A stretch of DNA of 64,000 nucleotides, taken from Reticulitermes speratus. Its lineage: Eukaryota > Arthropoda > Insecta > Blattodea > Rhinotermitidae. The notes below the pieces were generated by a model. It worked only from the letters and a program-made list of their open reading frames with translations. It made no database searches and had not been told where the DNA came from. How positions within the stretch are numbered: the stretch's first letter is position 1; every line of letters begins with the position of its first letter. Below, piece by piece: positions 1 to 12,651 of the stretch. The translations under genes were made by a program, and so were the position numbers. The DNA lies in NCBI GenBank assembly GCA_021186555.1, contig JAJKFL010000006.1:41894705-41958704 (forward strand). The letters run 5' to 3'.

Positions 1-177
1 TTCCAATTTCAATTAGTCTATCAATCATGCCCTGTAGCACCTTTTCTTCTCTAGCCAGTAGCACAAGGTCATCTGCATATTTCACATTGCGAATTACTTG
101 TCCTCCTATTTTGAAGTCTCCAAACCCTTCAAAAGCTTCCTTGATAAGGTATTCGCTGTATAAGTAGAACATTATTT
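1..177 (-). pseudogene. Non-LTR retrotransposon RT fragment (YADD motif)
   Basis: Read on the minus strand, this edge fragment has an open frame with the reverse-transcriptase catalytic motif KYADDLVLLA, preceded by FKIGGQVIRNV and followed by a helix ending GMIDRLIEIG. This is the palm domain of a LINE-type reverse transcriptase, of the kind common in arthropod genomes. The frame starts after a stop near 177 and runs off the window at base 1, so the rest of the element lies outside. There is no sign it is intact. Non-LTR identity is fairly sure; the clade is not. Confidence 0.75.
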
Positions 178-780
178 ACACGAAATTCAAATTTAAAATT
201 GTCAGTCAACTCGGTTACTTCCTGTGTTCAGTGGAAATGCTTCAAGCGTTAAGCGCATTTCAAAGAAATCGCGTTAAATAAAATAAAATGAACGACCAAA
301 ACAGTCGTATCAACTACGCACGTTTCATATTGCGGGACACACTATATCGCATGGGGCAGGAAGCGCCCGGCGTCTCGCGTCTTCCAAGAAACGGATTCTG
401 TAAAAACAACATAAAACGGAGTGTGCATTGCTCGTTCAGATGTTTCAAAGTGGGAACTTTCAGTTGCCTCTTATGCTAAGGCAGTTGCACCCTGATTATT
501 CGACTCTTGTGCTACAATGTAGTTAAATCACTCCTACACGGCCCTGCGCTGGAAGATTGTCTCTCACAAAAGTGTATCAAGGAGGCCTTTAAGGATCAAG
601 GAATAATATGGCGAAAGGGGTGAATGGGGCAGTTAAAAACTCACGCGTCTGATTCCCAAACGTATTGTGTTCTGGATAAAGGAAATATCAAACTTTGCTA
701 ATTAGATACTGTATATTATGTTCGTCACGAGTGCCACCCCATTTTTTGGTTTTATAAGACGAGACTAACGTCCTAAAGGA

Positions 781-1072
781 GGCCGTGCCATGGTCAGGCG
801 GTTAGTCGCTGGCCTCCCACCGCGGAGGCCCGGGTTCGATCCCGGGTCAGACTATGTGGGATGTATGGTGGACAAAGTGGCACTAGGACAGGGTTTTCCT
901 CGTGTACTTGGGTTTTTACCTGTCAATTTAATTCCACCGGTGCTCCATTACTTGTGAAAAATAAAAAAAAATTGATCATCTGTCATCTTCATCACAGGGT
1001 TGCATAAGAAACCTTAAGGCTGAGGTGCGTCCGTAGCTTCTGCTACGGGGCCCTTCACCACAAAAAAAAAGA
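781..1072 (+). mobile_element. tRNA-derived SINE (family A) with target-site duplication
   Basis: The head has a tRNA-like A box (TGGTCAGGCGGTTAGTCGCTGG) and a B box (GGTTCGATCC, 833-842), the internal RNA polymerase III promoter. The body is unrelated to tRNA and the element ends in an A-rich tail (CACCACAAAAAAAAAG). It is flanked by 14-bp direct repeats, AACGTCCTAAAGGA (767-780) and AACGTTCTAAAGGA (1073-1086), one mismatch, the signature of LINE-dependent retroposition. Not a functional tRNA gene. Confidence 0.85.
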
Positions 1073-1149
1073 AACGTTCTAAAGGAAGTACTTCCCTTAC
1101 AAGGTTAGTTAAAGAAGACCTATGTATCAACAGTCAAACAAGGGGTTTA

Positions 1150-1395
1150 ACAACTCTTGTTTATAATCTTAATATAGAACATCCCAGTTGGTGTTTTAAT
1201 CACAAGTGTACGTTTATTTAACTATTCAGTCGCAGCAACAAATTATATTACTTACTTTTGCTTTAGCAACTAGTTTCGGCTCGGGAACTAAGCCATCATC
1301 AGGCCACTAACAAAAACTATAAAAAGGAACAGCTGTATATCATATAGGTAGGAGATCTCCCCCATTACATAGATGTAAAGAGTACGACATTCAAC
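1150..1395 (-). mobile_element. Hammerhead-bearing element, family 1, copy 1
   Basis: Read on the minus strand, this region matches 49925-50165 (plus) on both sides of the hammerhead-like motif. Shared blocks include a GGGGGAGAT run upstream, ATAGT...TTAGTGGCCTGA at the core and a tail with ACACTTGT..ATTAA.ACACCAA and GGGATGTTCTATAT. Length is about 250 bp and there is no ORF. It looks like a short non-coding mobile element, possibly a Penelope-like or retrozyme relative; class assignment is inference. Confidence 0.6.
1264..1306 (-). ncRNA. Hammerhead ribozyme-like motif (family 1, copy 1)
   Basis: Minus strand: stem I UGGC (1306-1303), core CUGAUGA (1302-1296), one extra U, stem II GGCU...AGCC, GAAA (1277-1274), short stem III A-CUAG-U, H17 = U (1268), stem I' GCUA (1267-1264). 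Stem I pairs with one G-U; stem II pairs perfectly. This fits a type I hammerhead with a minimal stem III, as known in Penelope-like elements. The single U between the core and stem II departs from the canonical motif. Cleavage would fall after 1268. Activity is not shown. Confidence 0.6.
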
Positions 1396-1723
1396 TCAAC
1401 CACGCATGCGCCTGACTCCATTTTCCCATCATGCTGGACGGGACTTTTGGAGCGGTCAAATATCCCCTGTAATAAAACTACATCAAAATAACATTTTGCG
1501 TTTCTTTATATTGCATTCACTGTTTAATGCACGGGATATGAAATATATAAAACTGATATCTCCGATATTTTGTGTTCTTTGATGTGGAATGGCACTTACT
1601 TTTATCAAACGCAGTGGACCCTTTCTCTCTGCAGAAAGACACGCATATTTCAGTTGTAACATGGCATAGGAAACATTGCTCGCTATCACAGGAGGCAGCA
1701 CCGACGAAGTATATTGTGTGACT

Positions 1724-1876
1724 GAACTCTAACGGCCATTTTGTAACTGGTCCCTCTCACCACCTGTCCCAACGAACTCTAACGGCCATTTTGTTAAACT
1801 GGTCCCTCTCACCACCTGTCCCAACGAACTCTAACGGCCATTTTGTTAAACTGGTCCCTTTCACCATCTCTCCCAA
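1724..1876. repeat. Three tandem copies of a ~52-bp unit
   Basis: The unit begins GAACTCTAACGGCCATTTTG and ends in CACC(A/T)(C/T)CTCCCAA. Copies one and two are nearly identical; the third has a few substitutions near its end. A local tandem duplication, with no coding sense. Confidence 0.9.
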
Positions 1877-2296
1877 TTCATACTCTGTATTGTCTTGCAT
1901 AACTTTCGTATTAAAAATTTGTCGTGAAAGTAGCCTAATAGGGCTAGATGAATCGGCCCTTTGTATGAAGCAACAAGTACACCTTCATTATGATACAGGT
2001 TGCTGTAGGCATTCTGATTACATAGAAAGACAGCTATGACTTCACGTTAAATTTATTTTCTTAGAGCGTACCCGACATTAAAGAGGAAAGCGAATTGTTT
2101 AAACGGGACATGTTAGCAACTATGTTGACCCCGAAGTGTCAATAAACATTACTTCATTCATGTTCGCATTTCATTATTGTTGCTATACCGTTAATCCCTG
2201 ACATTCTAGCGTACAACGCATAAATGCATAGTGAGGTTAATCAGTTATATCCAACAAACACACACAATAAAATATAATTCGCGCATGTCTTAAAAA

Positions 2297-2345
2297 AACT
2301 ACTGCATGTTTCGGCACCGAGGTCCCATCTTCAAGGAGTTACAAA
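2297..2345 (-). repeat. Decayed hammerhead-like relative
   Basis: Minus strand shows CTTGAAGATGGGACC...GGTGCCGAAACATGC. Stem II (GG.ACC/GGU.CC) and GAAA are kept but the core reads CUUGAAGA with an extra base. Recorded as a degenerate member of the hammerhead-bearing repeat group. Confidence 0.35.
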
Positions 2346-5300
2346 TAAAAAGGAGTATAAGTATCTTATTATATGCATCTGTTGATGAATATAACTCATT
2401 ATAAGAATAATGTACAGAATGTATATCATCAAATTATAGTAAGGTTATTTTCATCTGTAGAATTGTGTTTTAATTTATTAAGCCAATTTAAGATTATCCC
2501 CTGTTGATCTCTATGGATTCATACAAACAAATGTTTTATGGGACAGTAAAGAACAAAATTCAATTTGTCTAAAACTTTTGTTTGGCTCAGCTTAGAGGCC
2601 AGTAACAAACTTCAGTGAATATGGTTACAAACCTAATACTTCCTTTAAAGATGGGGAATTTCTTGATACCTATGCCACTACCAGCTTCTCAATAAGTCAT
2701 GTGCTCAGTTCAATACTGCACTACATAGCCATGTCTTGGAATTATTTGCTTCATTGATCCTTGGGTTATTTAACACCAGAGTTTCAACATACATAATATT
2801 GGCTGTTACAACAACAGGCATGGGTGATAATGTCAGAAGGGGTTAGTTGTAGAGGCTGGTTGAAGCTACCGCCATGATATTTATCCATATGTTATAAAAA
2901 ACCTGTAACTTAGTTGTTAACAATACAACTATAAAGACTTAACCACAACATCACCAGTTCAGTCTCAAAAAGGCCAACAGGCGAGTTATTGCACTACGCA
3001 GATATATTAGTTTCTCATTGTAATCTGTTATGTCTAAATTACATTTACATTTCATATAATTTCCCAACAATCAGAAATCCAAACTTCATAGTAACCGGGC
3101 AGTTCTGTGGATTGGTATGGACAAATAATAAATATCACTGTAACTACTAATAAAAACCTAATACCAAATTCTAACACAGAAAGTAATATACGTGTACGAC
3201 CAGGAACATTTGGTTCCATAAATGCACACATAAAAACCACATTCTCTTACAACTATAAACAAATAGGCCTGTTTGATCAGTGTTGTGTTCCTGTAGCCCT
3301 AAAAAAGGACTTCAAAGACATTAAATAACCATTAAAAGAAAATGCAACAGAATATAATAATAATAATATAATAATAAGCTTTGTGTTTGTCATTGCATGC
3401 TGTTCTGAATTATTTTTCTGGTACATCTACAGTCCGTATGTCTGGTCTTCTTGCTATTTCAATTAAGTAGGATACTGCTTTGTATCTTACACGTTTGCTG
3501 TAGACTGAGCACGTGAAATGTTTACTTAGATTATATATTCCTACCGAATTCTTAATTACTGTTCCAAGAACATTCCTGCCCACATTTCTATAAGCAGCAA
3601 TGGCTGATACTTTCACAACTCAAAAGAACATGTAACATTTCAGCTTTCCATTCAAACCAACAATCAAATAGAAGGATTCATTATTCACAAATTTGAACTG
3701 TGTCATCACAAACTGTAAAAACAACGAAGAGGATAATATAAATGTTAAATTATTTAAACATTCACGAATTTCTTTAAAAACAGTAGGCAAAAAATTACAC
3801 AGTGAACACACCAACACCCCCCCCCCCCCAAAAAAAAAGGATGCAAAAATACCACTATTTAAGAAGAGAGATATAAAGTCTGTGCTCCATATGCATACAT
3901 TTTTCTCTCAAATCCAGACACAAAATACAATCAAAGTTTGAAAACTAAATTGTATATTCTACTAACAGATAAAACACAAAACGGATTTTTGGAAAAATTC
4001 AGCTAACCAGGCTTATTAAGCAGGAAAACATTTGAAAAGAGAAAGCACAAAAACTTTATTTTGTAAACCTGTCTGAAATTGCACATTTCCTTTTCTAGAA
4101 TATAATTCCATATGAATTACGCATTAAATGATTTTCACTATCAAACCACATTTCAGGTCTTACTTTCTTTAGTGATTGTGAAACATTCTTGAACACAAGC
4201 CAACATTTTCAAAAGCAGATTGACAACCCATTTTTGCCGGACCCTTTCCATGAATACCGATTAAACCTTGCTATATTTTGCTGTTTTCACCTTCTTCCAG
4301 CTTACTTGCGTCTTGTAATTTCAGTTGACACAGAAACGCAGGTTCATGAGCGACTTTTTTGCTAGGAACATTTTAAGTAGCGCCCACCATGTTCACAATA
4401 TCTGGCTTAACTTGAAATACGGGCAACTTACGTTTTATGATGGTTTTTGATGTAGTGGCCATGCTGATCACGTGTTCCATAAGTAATGGTTGTGCAGGAT
4501 GAAAACTGTACAAACACAAGCAATTGCGAGTACAAAATGTAGATAAATTTTGCACATAATAAAGAACCAATGCAGTTATAACGGGCTCCATTAAACCCAT
4601 GCTTACTCGCACGCATTATGACGTCGTGTCATGCTACGAGAAATTCAAGTACGGAAATTGATGGCAGCACATTCGGAATGTGACATCATTTCCCGCCACA
4701 AGTTTTCACGGAATAACACTGAATTGCTTACCTGTACCTCCGATCCGTAGTGGGGATTGATCTGGGATATTAACCTTTACCATCTGAGAGCATCATATCG
4801 TCACTGTATGTTGCTAATCAATTGAATGAAAAATTAAGATTTTGATGCAACAACGTATTGAAGCAAAGAAAAAATATTTGCACCGTGAAGTTCTTGTGCC
4901 TGGGAATCCTTTTAAGCGGAAAACGTATTAAAAGTACAAAGTGTATGTTAATCACACGGAAAAATTCTGGTACTATATTACCTTAACGTCTTAAGCGGGT
5001 TGTCACTGTACTGACTGAAAAATGCTGGTAATTCAATTCAAATCTGCTGACTGATGTTGACAGAAAAAAATCACCCCACGTGAATTCTTAAAACTGGTCC
5101 AGGTTCCTTTTACACTAATTACACTGGACACCATAGCAGGTTGAAAGAGTATATTTGAGGCATAAAAAACGAGACTCGGTATTTCTACAGGTCGTTCTCT
5201 CTCTTCTATACCATTCATAATTCATATGAATTACGTCATTACAATATGACAACTTACACCACTAAGCTGCAATAACTAAATTAGAAATTTAATGTACATG

Positions 5301-5479
5301 CTTTTATTTTTACATACTGCCAGGCTATCCTGGCAAACTCATAGCAGGAACTGCCATTTCACTACAAAAATTAGGAAAACAGCCACTGACTCTTAACAAC
5401 GAAACTGCTGCTAGATTATTAACAAAACGTCTGCATCAACAATTGTATTTATAACAAATAAAGTTTCAAATTTCAAATG

Positions 5480-5830
5480 TTCAATTCCTTCTTGAGAAAC
5501 GAATACCTCCTCAACTGCTCAAGAAATTTCACACATCTTATGTTACCTGAAAATTAGACGATTTATTAACATGTTCACAAGGGCCTACCACATGTCCCTA
5601 CCATTAGCCATGTCTCCCCATTTCATTTTTTTTAAATTAATTTTAACAGTCCTCCCATCTGCATCTAGGTTTTCCAAGTGCCTGTTAACTTCAAGTTTCC
5701 TCATGAAAACTATGCAATCCTTTCTCTTCTACCCCACCTGTGCCACACGCACATATCATCATCCTGGATTTGATCACACTTATAAGGGTCTAATATCTGA
5801 AGAGGTGTACAAACCATGTTAAATGCATAT
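5480..5830 (-). pseudogene. Decayed LINE 3' end (same family as 53.0-53.7 kb)
   Basis: Several blocks match the better-preserved element at 52950-53690 in the same orientation: CCTTCTTGAGAA, CACAAG.GCC..CCACNTGTCCCTA, TCCTCCCATCT..TC, TTCCAAGTG and TTTGATCAC. They appear in the same order with many substitutions and indels. The reading frame is destroyed. This is an old copy of the reverse-transcriptase C-terminus and 3' UTR. Confidence 0.6.
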
Positions 5831-6639
5831 CATTTGAAAATGAAATTACCAAAAACACTCTAAGACTACACCACAGAAACAGGTGTAATACACAAACTGT
5901 TCCAACATAATATGGTTCAGAAAGATAAAAGAATTTACAGAACTAGAAATGTCCACCAATGGCAGCAAAGGTTGGACTATATACAAACAGGATGAAGAAA
6001 ATGGAAATCATAAGAACAGCAGGCTACACTTGCTTGCATTATAGAAGTAATTTAGACACACTAACACATAAAAAATCATGGAATTCATTGAAAATTAGAG
6101 ATCCTAATGGTAAAAACTGTGTTACTGAAATGTCCCACTTCAAGAGAATGATGCCAAATTCTCTGCCACGAAACCAAACGATTAAGACCTTTCAGGAGAC
6201 CCACAAATCTGTGACAGGCCACAGTTCTTCAGACATGGAGAGACGTGTTGAGATGAAAGGTGGGCTAACTGCACACTTGTCTACATATTATGTTAATATG
6301 TAATAAATATAAAATGAAGGGCTGTAAAGAGGGAGATTACAATAAGGAATTACATACGATAAAACTTAACAGACAGGAGTAGAGCTGGGCGAGGGGAAAT
6401 AGCATGTTGCAAAATGATGTGCACTGTAATTAAATAAAAACATGACAGAATATATGCAATTTTTTTTTTTACCCAAAAAAAGCCACCCTGTAACAACAAA
6501 TGTTCATTTTCAACCATTACACATACATACACTTCACATCTTGAAACACTTGCATACAGTACTTGTTATCACCGAAATTACCACAACCAAAACACCCATA
6601 CTCTCCTAATTATGAATATTACTTTCTTCTGGTACATAT

Positions 6640-6900
6640 TGCTGGGTAGTTCACTAGGCACGTAGCAACGTTTTGGATGAATCTGCTGCCCCCCAATCTT
6701 CTGGGTACCAAAATAAGATTCTGGCTCTGATTCACTCTTAATCTAAGTCCTTTCCTCACTTCTCAGCATGACCATTGTTCATGTCTCATAACGACACGCC
6801 TCCAAAACGCCAGTACCTATCTAACAAACCACACAGCGTCACAGCCCGGAAGACAGTAATCATAGTCACTGCTGTGAGAAACCTGAAATCTTTACTGATT
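6640..6900 (-). repeat. Decayed dispersed repeat (shared with 27.6 kb)
   Basis: On the minus strand one frame reads RFLTAVTM..VF.AVTLCGLLDRYWRFGG, a conceptual translation that recurs at 27572-27800 as RFGVLTAVTMKITVFWNVVPC. The match is in DNA, not a real protein. A hammerhead-like remnant (AGAAGATTGGGGGGCAGCAG...AAAACGTT) lies at its left end, so this may be the same group of elements in decayed form. Confidence 0.45.
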
Positions 6901-7367
6901 CTACATGATAACCATTTCGATTCACCCACCTGTACAAAGAACTGTCTGGTGGGTGCAGCGTTCAAGCAACCCAATATGCCATGTCTTGTTCAATCACACA
7001 CACACAGTCTGAAGAGCATGTCAATACGACAGCGCACATACAAACACAGGAATGATAAAACACGCCTCAAATAAATCTTGATTCAATCTTCTCCACATAT
7101 TAAGAGCAGATACGGTATTCCAGTTATTTCACGTCATGTTGTTCTGGAAGCACATGAAGGTAGCTCGATCTGCTGTAACGTGGCAGCCGTCAAAACTCAC
7201 ACACATGATGAAGTACCGATAAATACAAACACTGAATGGTGGAAACAATTTCAAAACAACTAATAGACTTCACATCCAGCTACTTGCTTTCATCTTGGTA
7301 ACAACAATAGAACAACTTATTAGTACAACTGACCCATTCTGAACTCACAAAGTAAATGAAATGCATG

Positions 7368-7537
7368 ATATAAGTTTTAAAACTTTCGCGGCGACATGAT
7401 TCAATATCGTCTTCTCGGGCCATCAGCCGCGTCAACTGATTTAAATACAACATTTCGGGGACTGGCTCAGTTCTGCCAGTCCCCGAAACGTTGTATTTAA
7501 ATCAGTTGATGTGGATGATGGCCCGAGAAGACTATAT
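7368..7537. mobile_element. Fold-back element with 15-bp target-site duplication
   Basis: Inverted arms run from about 7410 to 7470 and back from 7480 to 7540 (for example GTCTTCTCGGGCCATCA and its near complement; ATTTAAATACAAC; GGGGACTGGC). The element is bracketed by an exact 15-bp direct repeat TAAATGAAATGCATG (7353-7367 and 7538-7552). It contains CCGAAACGTTGTA, as in the hammerhead-bearing group, but no intact CTGANGA core in the right order. It has no ORF. Confidence 0.75.
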
Positions 7538-7732
7538 TAAATGAAATGCATGTTTAATTATATAAACTAACAGAGCCCTGTCCCTGTTTTAAACAAAAAC
7601 ACTGTACAACAAATCCCAATATCTAGCAGTGTGTCTAACCCTGGACTGAAACATAATGTCTGTTCTGCACATATAAGGGCCAGTAAGAGAGTAATGCCTC
7701 TCACATTTCTTGTCATATATCAGTAATAGTAA

Positions 7733-8015
7733 GGTAAGGTAAAGGTCTCCCTAGAACAGGCCATGAAGGCCCAGAGGGGGAGTAGAGGTATAGCTCTACT
7801 CTTTCTTTAACCCTGGCACTAGATGGGGATGGGTGGTCAACTCCACACCCCAGCTGCTTTACCCCCGGGAAAGAGACCCGGTACCCGTTGTATAGCAGGC
7901 TGGGTGGGCCCCAGGGCCGAACTGGATGGGTGCGGAAAATCTCGCCCCCACCGCGATTCGATCCCCGGACCGTCCAGTCTGTAGCGAGTCGTTATACCGA
8001 CTATGTTATACCATG
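7733..8015 (-). mobile_element. tRNA-derived SINE (family B), copy 1
   Basis: Minus-strand SINE. Its tRNA-like head is at the right end, with a B-box-like GGGGATCGAATCGCGG. The body (GGGGCCCACCCAGCCTGC, TCTTTCCCGGGGGTAAAG) recurs at 21.7 and 55.5 kb. An exact direct repeat AGTAATAGTAA flanks it (7722-7732 and 8016-8026). Overlapping ORFs are chance. Confidence 0.85.
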
Positions 8016-9452
8016 AGTAATAGTAATGGTGCAAAATATCAGTTTTGTGTAGACAGCATTATCCAACAGACAACAGCACAGCAGCAATACTTCATAACAG
8101 CACAACTAGACAAAGAGTTAAAACAAAGTGCACTGATGGAATTCTTAGTTTCCAAAGTAAAAAAAGTTTACGTACCAGAACGACTGCGGGAACTGTATGG
8201 CTACGCAACTGTGGATGTGATTATTACTGAATGATGGACAAAACAGATTAGTAACATGGGCACAGAACACTCTGACTTGCATGACAGAATGCAGCAGAGC
8301 GCGCGTTCATCAGCTGTTGAGACATCCGACACGTGAGGTGTTGGCGATATTCTCATTAGCACACATTATGTTCCATGCTGTTAGTTGGTACAATGTGCTG
8401 GCTTGTGTATGATATGGTCTGTGCTCGTTGGTGCTACAGACATCAACCCTTTAATGTGAAATGGTTATTTTACATACCACCAGCTTTAACATTAAAAAAT
8501 TCTAGGTTATGCTGACAAAGTGTATTGCGTTTTGTATGATCTCAGAATAAATAGCGATTACTTCCCCACACAACATTAACTGATTTGTTTTACAATTGAG
8601 ACGGGGTGTATTTACTGCGTGGTACAAGCTGCACCTTTAAATATGATTCATTTTAATCTTAGTCTTTAAAGGGCTAACTGATGCAGCGAAAAACGCTCAC
8701 GAAATAAATATTTATCAATTTCTTGCAGATTATCACAGGGTACAGGACCTGGGCCAATCATTTTGAAACGACCCAACAGGCAGACACAGGAATAGCAGAA
8801 TGCAATTCTGCAAATCAAGGAAGATCATAGTCACAATTTCCTGGGATCAGAAGGCAAGATTCTTGTGCACTGCTTGCCTTCAAAGCCAAAAGTGAACTCA
8901 GAAGTGAGAACTAACACTACATGTAGTTATTCAACAACAGAAATACTTTCAGTGTTGCTTTCTCATTACAATGCCATGACTCACACACATGTGCAACGCT
9001 GAGACCATCATGAAATCAAAACTACATGAAATGTGGTGCCCCATCCTGCCAGTCTATCAGACCTGTTTGGCCCTCTAACAAAATGACGTTGCAGACACAT
9101 CAAGAAGATGACAGTATTTGAACAGTACGGCAAGGCCTTTACACTGTTTCTAATCTTCAATACTGAAAGAAAACTTAAAAAAATACCTTCAGTGCTGTAG
9201 TCACAAACATTACGGTTTACATACGTGTCTTGAGAACCGCAAAAAAAATAAAACGAGACATTATTTTCTTACTGACCCTCATACATTTTAATGATATCCT
9301 TTTTACCTTTAAACCTTTAAAATTGCATTTTGATCCAAGATAACAATTTCTACATTTCTATTGACATGGACTTTAATCAAAAGAATCACTGCCACAGCAC
9401 TCTGCATATCTGACAGAACACTTCCATTCACAACACAACATTTTCAATGGGA

Positions 9453-9840
9453 TCTGTGGTCTTCTGGGTAATTACATGGCGTCGTGTGGTAATTATTTAC
9501 CGACGTTTCGGGACAACGTATCGGTCCCATCTTCACGGGTCAAGATTCCGAGTAGGAAAGAAAGCCTGCGACAAAGAAACTGGGCAGCATAGCGGGGTGG
9601 GGAAACGTGCGATGTGACGACAGCCAATAGGATGAGAGAGGGGGTGGGTAACAAGGTCACAATATGTTCTATGCTGTCCAGTTTCTTTGTCGCAGGCTTT
9701 CTTTCCTACTTGGAATCTTGACCCGTGAAGATGGGACCGATACGTTGTCCCGAAACGTCGGTAAATAATTACCACACGACGCCGTGTAATTACCCAGAAG
9801 ACCACAGATTTCATCAACATCGCAGCAGAAGCCTGAAATC
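9453..9840. mobile_element. Fold-back retroposed element, family X copy 1
   Basis: Two arms of about 150 bp face each other: left TCTGTGGTCTTCTGGGTAAT, right its complement ending at 9809. Each arm carries GTGAAGATGGGACCGATA and CCCGAAACGTCGGTAA, a degenerate hammerhead-like module on both strands (the core reads CGUGAAGA). The right end has the family tail CAGCAGAAGCCTGAAATC. A 13-bp direct repeat ATTTTCAATGGGA lies at 9440-9452 and 9841-9853. Inverted structure plus target-site duplication indicates retroposition. Confidence 0.8.
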
Positions 9841-10010
9841 ATTTTCAATGGGAGTTATGCAGCACTCTGCATAGTTCATAACAGAGAGATTACAACTCCT
9901 GGGTACACGAATGTGACAATTCAGACAAAAGTGCAGCATAAACAATTCTGAATACAAATACTTCATGCACTTCAAAAGTGTTCTGTGCAACCTTACATAC
10001 AACAGGAATT

Positions 10011-10128
10011 TAGGTCTTTGCTCTACTGGGATGTTACGTAGCAGTGACTGGTAACAAATCAACACTATGTAACGTCCCAGAAGAGAAAAGACCTCATTTA
10101 CACTGTGACAGAAGCCTGAAATCACAAA
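10011..10128. mobile_element. Fold-back retroposed element, family X copy 2 (core deleted)
   Basis: Has the family ends (GGTCTTTGCTCTACTGGGAT, ACGTCCCAGAAGAG, tail CAGAAGCCTGAAATC) but the central hammerhead-like part is missing. Flanked by AACAGGAATT at 10001-10010 and 10129-10138. Confidence 0.65.
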
Positions 10129-11469
10129 CAGGAATTAAGAGTGGAAAACGGAGGTACCTGCACGTAATACAAAAAGCTGAAGTGCAGTGTATCTCAGTGT
10201 CACAATGAGATACTAAAAGAAGGGCAACTCATAACCATGACTCCCTTTTAAACTGTGCTATGAATGAAAAACACTAACACTAACAGATACATGGCACGCA
10301 GGTGGAAACAGACACTCCTGTTAAACTGCATTTATCCAAATACAAGGCACTGATTTATAATTTACTATGTGAAAACCCAAGGAAAATGCACAATAGCCAT
10401 TTATGAGTAACAGCCAAATAGCCGAACCCGGTTATAACGACATCGGTTTAAGTGACACCTCGTCTATAGCGTCAGATATTCTGTGGTACCAAGTAATTCC
10501 CCACTGTTAACCATAACATTATACTCCTCGGTTAGAACAACACTCGTTTGTAACGACACACCCTTTCAGGATGTTATGACTGAGTTTGTACATCCACGAA
10601 CCATCCGATGACAACGCGGCAGTACATTTCAGTGCAAATTTATCACTATTTTTTTTTCACCAAATTCACTGAATTTGTAGCAATGCAGGAAGCATACAGT
10701 ATGCTGCCAGCAATACGTTTTACATGCAACAGGTGACACAAACTTACTGAGAATGTTAAGACAGATAATCTTTACTTGAGGTCCTCATACTGGCACATTC
10801 CATGAAGCACTATTTTACTTGGAGTTGTTTTAGAAAGCGGATACTCACAACAGGTTAATAACACATTCTAATGCTCAATATTTTTTTCATTACTAATATT
10901 GTATCAAAGTTAAACTGCCTTGGCTCAGTGCAATAATGCAGTCTCCTTGTTCTCCCATTGACACACAAAGTCACAACAAAGTAGTTGCCAAACTGACACT
11001 ATAGACAAATGTTGCTTGTATATACTATTGTGTGAATTTATAGTAAAAGTATTTAATTGTGGTACCATATGACATTCTGTTTGGGAGATACTGACTACAT
11101 GAAGAGGGAAGACTAGTAATATGCTGTTGAATATTTGTGTTCAAAAGAACTGTTTAAACATGATGTAATACGCAACAGGCGAATGGTGTCTACACAGGCT
11201 TGGCAAACAAATACATAAATGGATTACAAAGAAATAAACACTAACCATATATATATCCATTAAATTTATCATAATTCAGATACACGTGGGCATTTCACGG
11301 CTTAAGCGAAAACATCGTATGATTCCAGAGACGATTCTGAGTGCAGAACACTGCATCAGCACGGGTCTGATTACGAGCAGTTAAGAGTTACGGAAAGGGG
11401 AAAGTTATGATAATTTAAACATGAAACATAAAATGACACTTCATGGTTGTGCATGATTTCACACACCCT

Positions 11470-11715
11470 GGACTTGGTAAAGGGCTGAGTTAAAGCTGTA
11501 ACAAATGTTCAGAATGTCCACCTTCAGCCTTGATACACGTTCCTACCTGTTTCACAAGAGAACGTGTGCAACATGACAAAGCATCATGGTAACTGACGCT
11601 TGTGGCTTCATCAGGAATATTATAACAACCTTATCCTCATCCGCAGGACAACAATATACCCTGCTACCCAAGGAAGCAAAGGAGGTTCAGGTCCAATAAT
11701 CATGGTGGCCAATTC
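11470..11715 (-). pseudogene. Decayed DDE-type DNA transposase C-terminus
   Basis: Minus-strand frames hold pieces resembling the end of mariner/Tc1-type transposases: WPPW..DLN.L.FLG, then VKQVGTCIKAEGGHSEHLL, where active families have WPP+SPDLNPLD and a C-terminal EGGHFEHLL-like tail. Stops and frame changes separate them. No terminal repeats were recognised. Only the family type is claimed, at modest confidence. Confidence 0.45.
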
Positions 11716-12641
11716 TGCAGGCCCCCAAAGTCAAGTCAGCAACCAGGAAAGAGCAGTGACAGTCAACCCTGTTCCAAGTCAAGGGTATGTAAAATCGTGT
11801 ACAACGATGACATGTCATTCCTTATTGTAACTAATATGTTTATCATATTTAAATTATCTCCATTCCCCACCTCCACCATATCTCTATAAACTGTTGAAAA
11901 TCAGACCCATGTTGATACATAATTTTTCACTTGGAATTACCTTAGGAATCACCTCCCTAAATTATGACACAATATTTTCCAGTCTTTTCCTCTACTTCAG
12001 TTTTCAGTTTTTGTTCTCTAGGCATTGCTTTAATTTCAAAGTAACTTGTATTTAAAAAAATGCAGTGCTTTGTATTTCACTTTTCTATTTTTCACAATTT
12101 CTCTCACAACAAATTCCATCACCGATGTAATTATTTATCTCACGTTTCCACACTTGACAGCTGTCAACACATGACTAGCTTCAACACAGTGCTTCAAACA
12201 GAAAACAGACAATTTGTAAGATCTTAGTGTGTTGGATGTTTTTACGAACCAGATGAGCATCCTGCCTGTGTCAAGGAAGGATGATGACATAACACTGCAG
12301 TAAGACGACAGAAAATAATATGAAGTAGCTTGATTCTTCAATGAAACTAGATTTGTGTTATAAAAGAGAACAAGATCTAGTGACAGGGCTCATGCACAGT
12401 ACCAATGCAACGTTCAAGCGGTGAGCATTCCTTCTTGGTTTCAACCATAACATCATTGGTCAGTACAAAAGTAACATCGTGACTGTCAATGTATTTGTCC
12501 ACTTAAACCACCAAGAAATGTGAGACATGAGCGAGAATGCAATATTGGTGATCGTGGTGACCCGCTACTTGTGTACAGACCCAACACATGACGTGCCAAG
12601 GTCACGAGGGCCGCAGCCACCAAATAATCACAAAGTCCATT

Positions 12642-12647
12642 TTTATT
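12642..12647 (-). promoter_or_regulatory. AATAAA polyadenylation signal candidate for LMAN1
   Basis: AATAAA on the minus strand begins only 4 nt after the LMAN1 stop codon. If used, the 3' UTR would be about 30 nt. A distal signal may be used instead. Confidence 0.4.
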
Positions 12648-12651
12648 GTCT

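Larger units (their letters stand above)
1..12651. other. 3' flank of LMAN1: repeat-rich, no exon recognised
   Basis: Apart from the repeats listed separately, I find no exon with convincing protein similarity here. The stretches 178-766, 1877-5480, 5831-7352, 8027-9439 and 10139-11470 are AT-rich and hold only short chance ORFs, poly-A/poly-C runs (C-run 3817-3829) and decayed repeat pieces. A longer LMAN1 3' UTR could extend into the right end of this region, but nothing in the sequence proves it. Confidence 0.6.

Noticed and set aside
833..860. tRNA gene (A and B boxes near 0.8 kb)
   Set aside because: No cloverleaf closes; the body, A-rich tail and target-site duplication show a SINE.
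9533..9820. 95-codon minus-strand ORF reading VFWVITRRRVVIIYRRFG
   Set aside because: A conceptual translation of one arm of the fold-back element; it recurs with the repeat, not as a conserved protein.
10430..10580. Full DNA transposon at CGGTTATAACGAC
   Set aside because: The sequence looks like one transposon end, but no matching inverted partner or target duplication was found.
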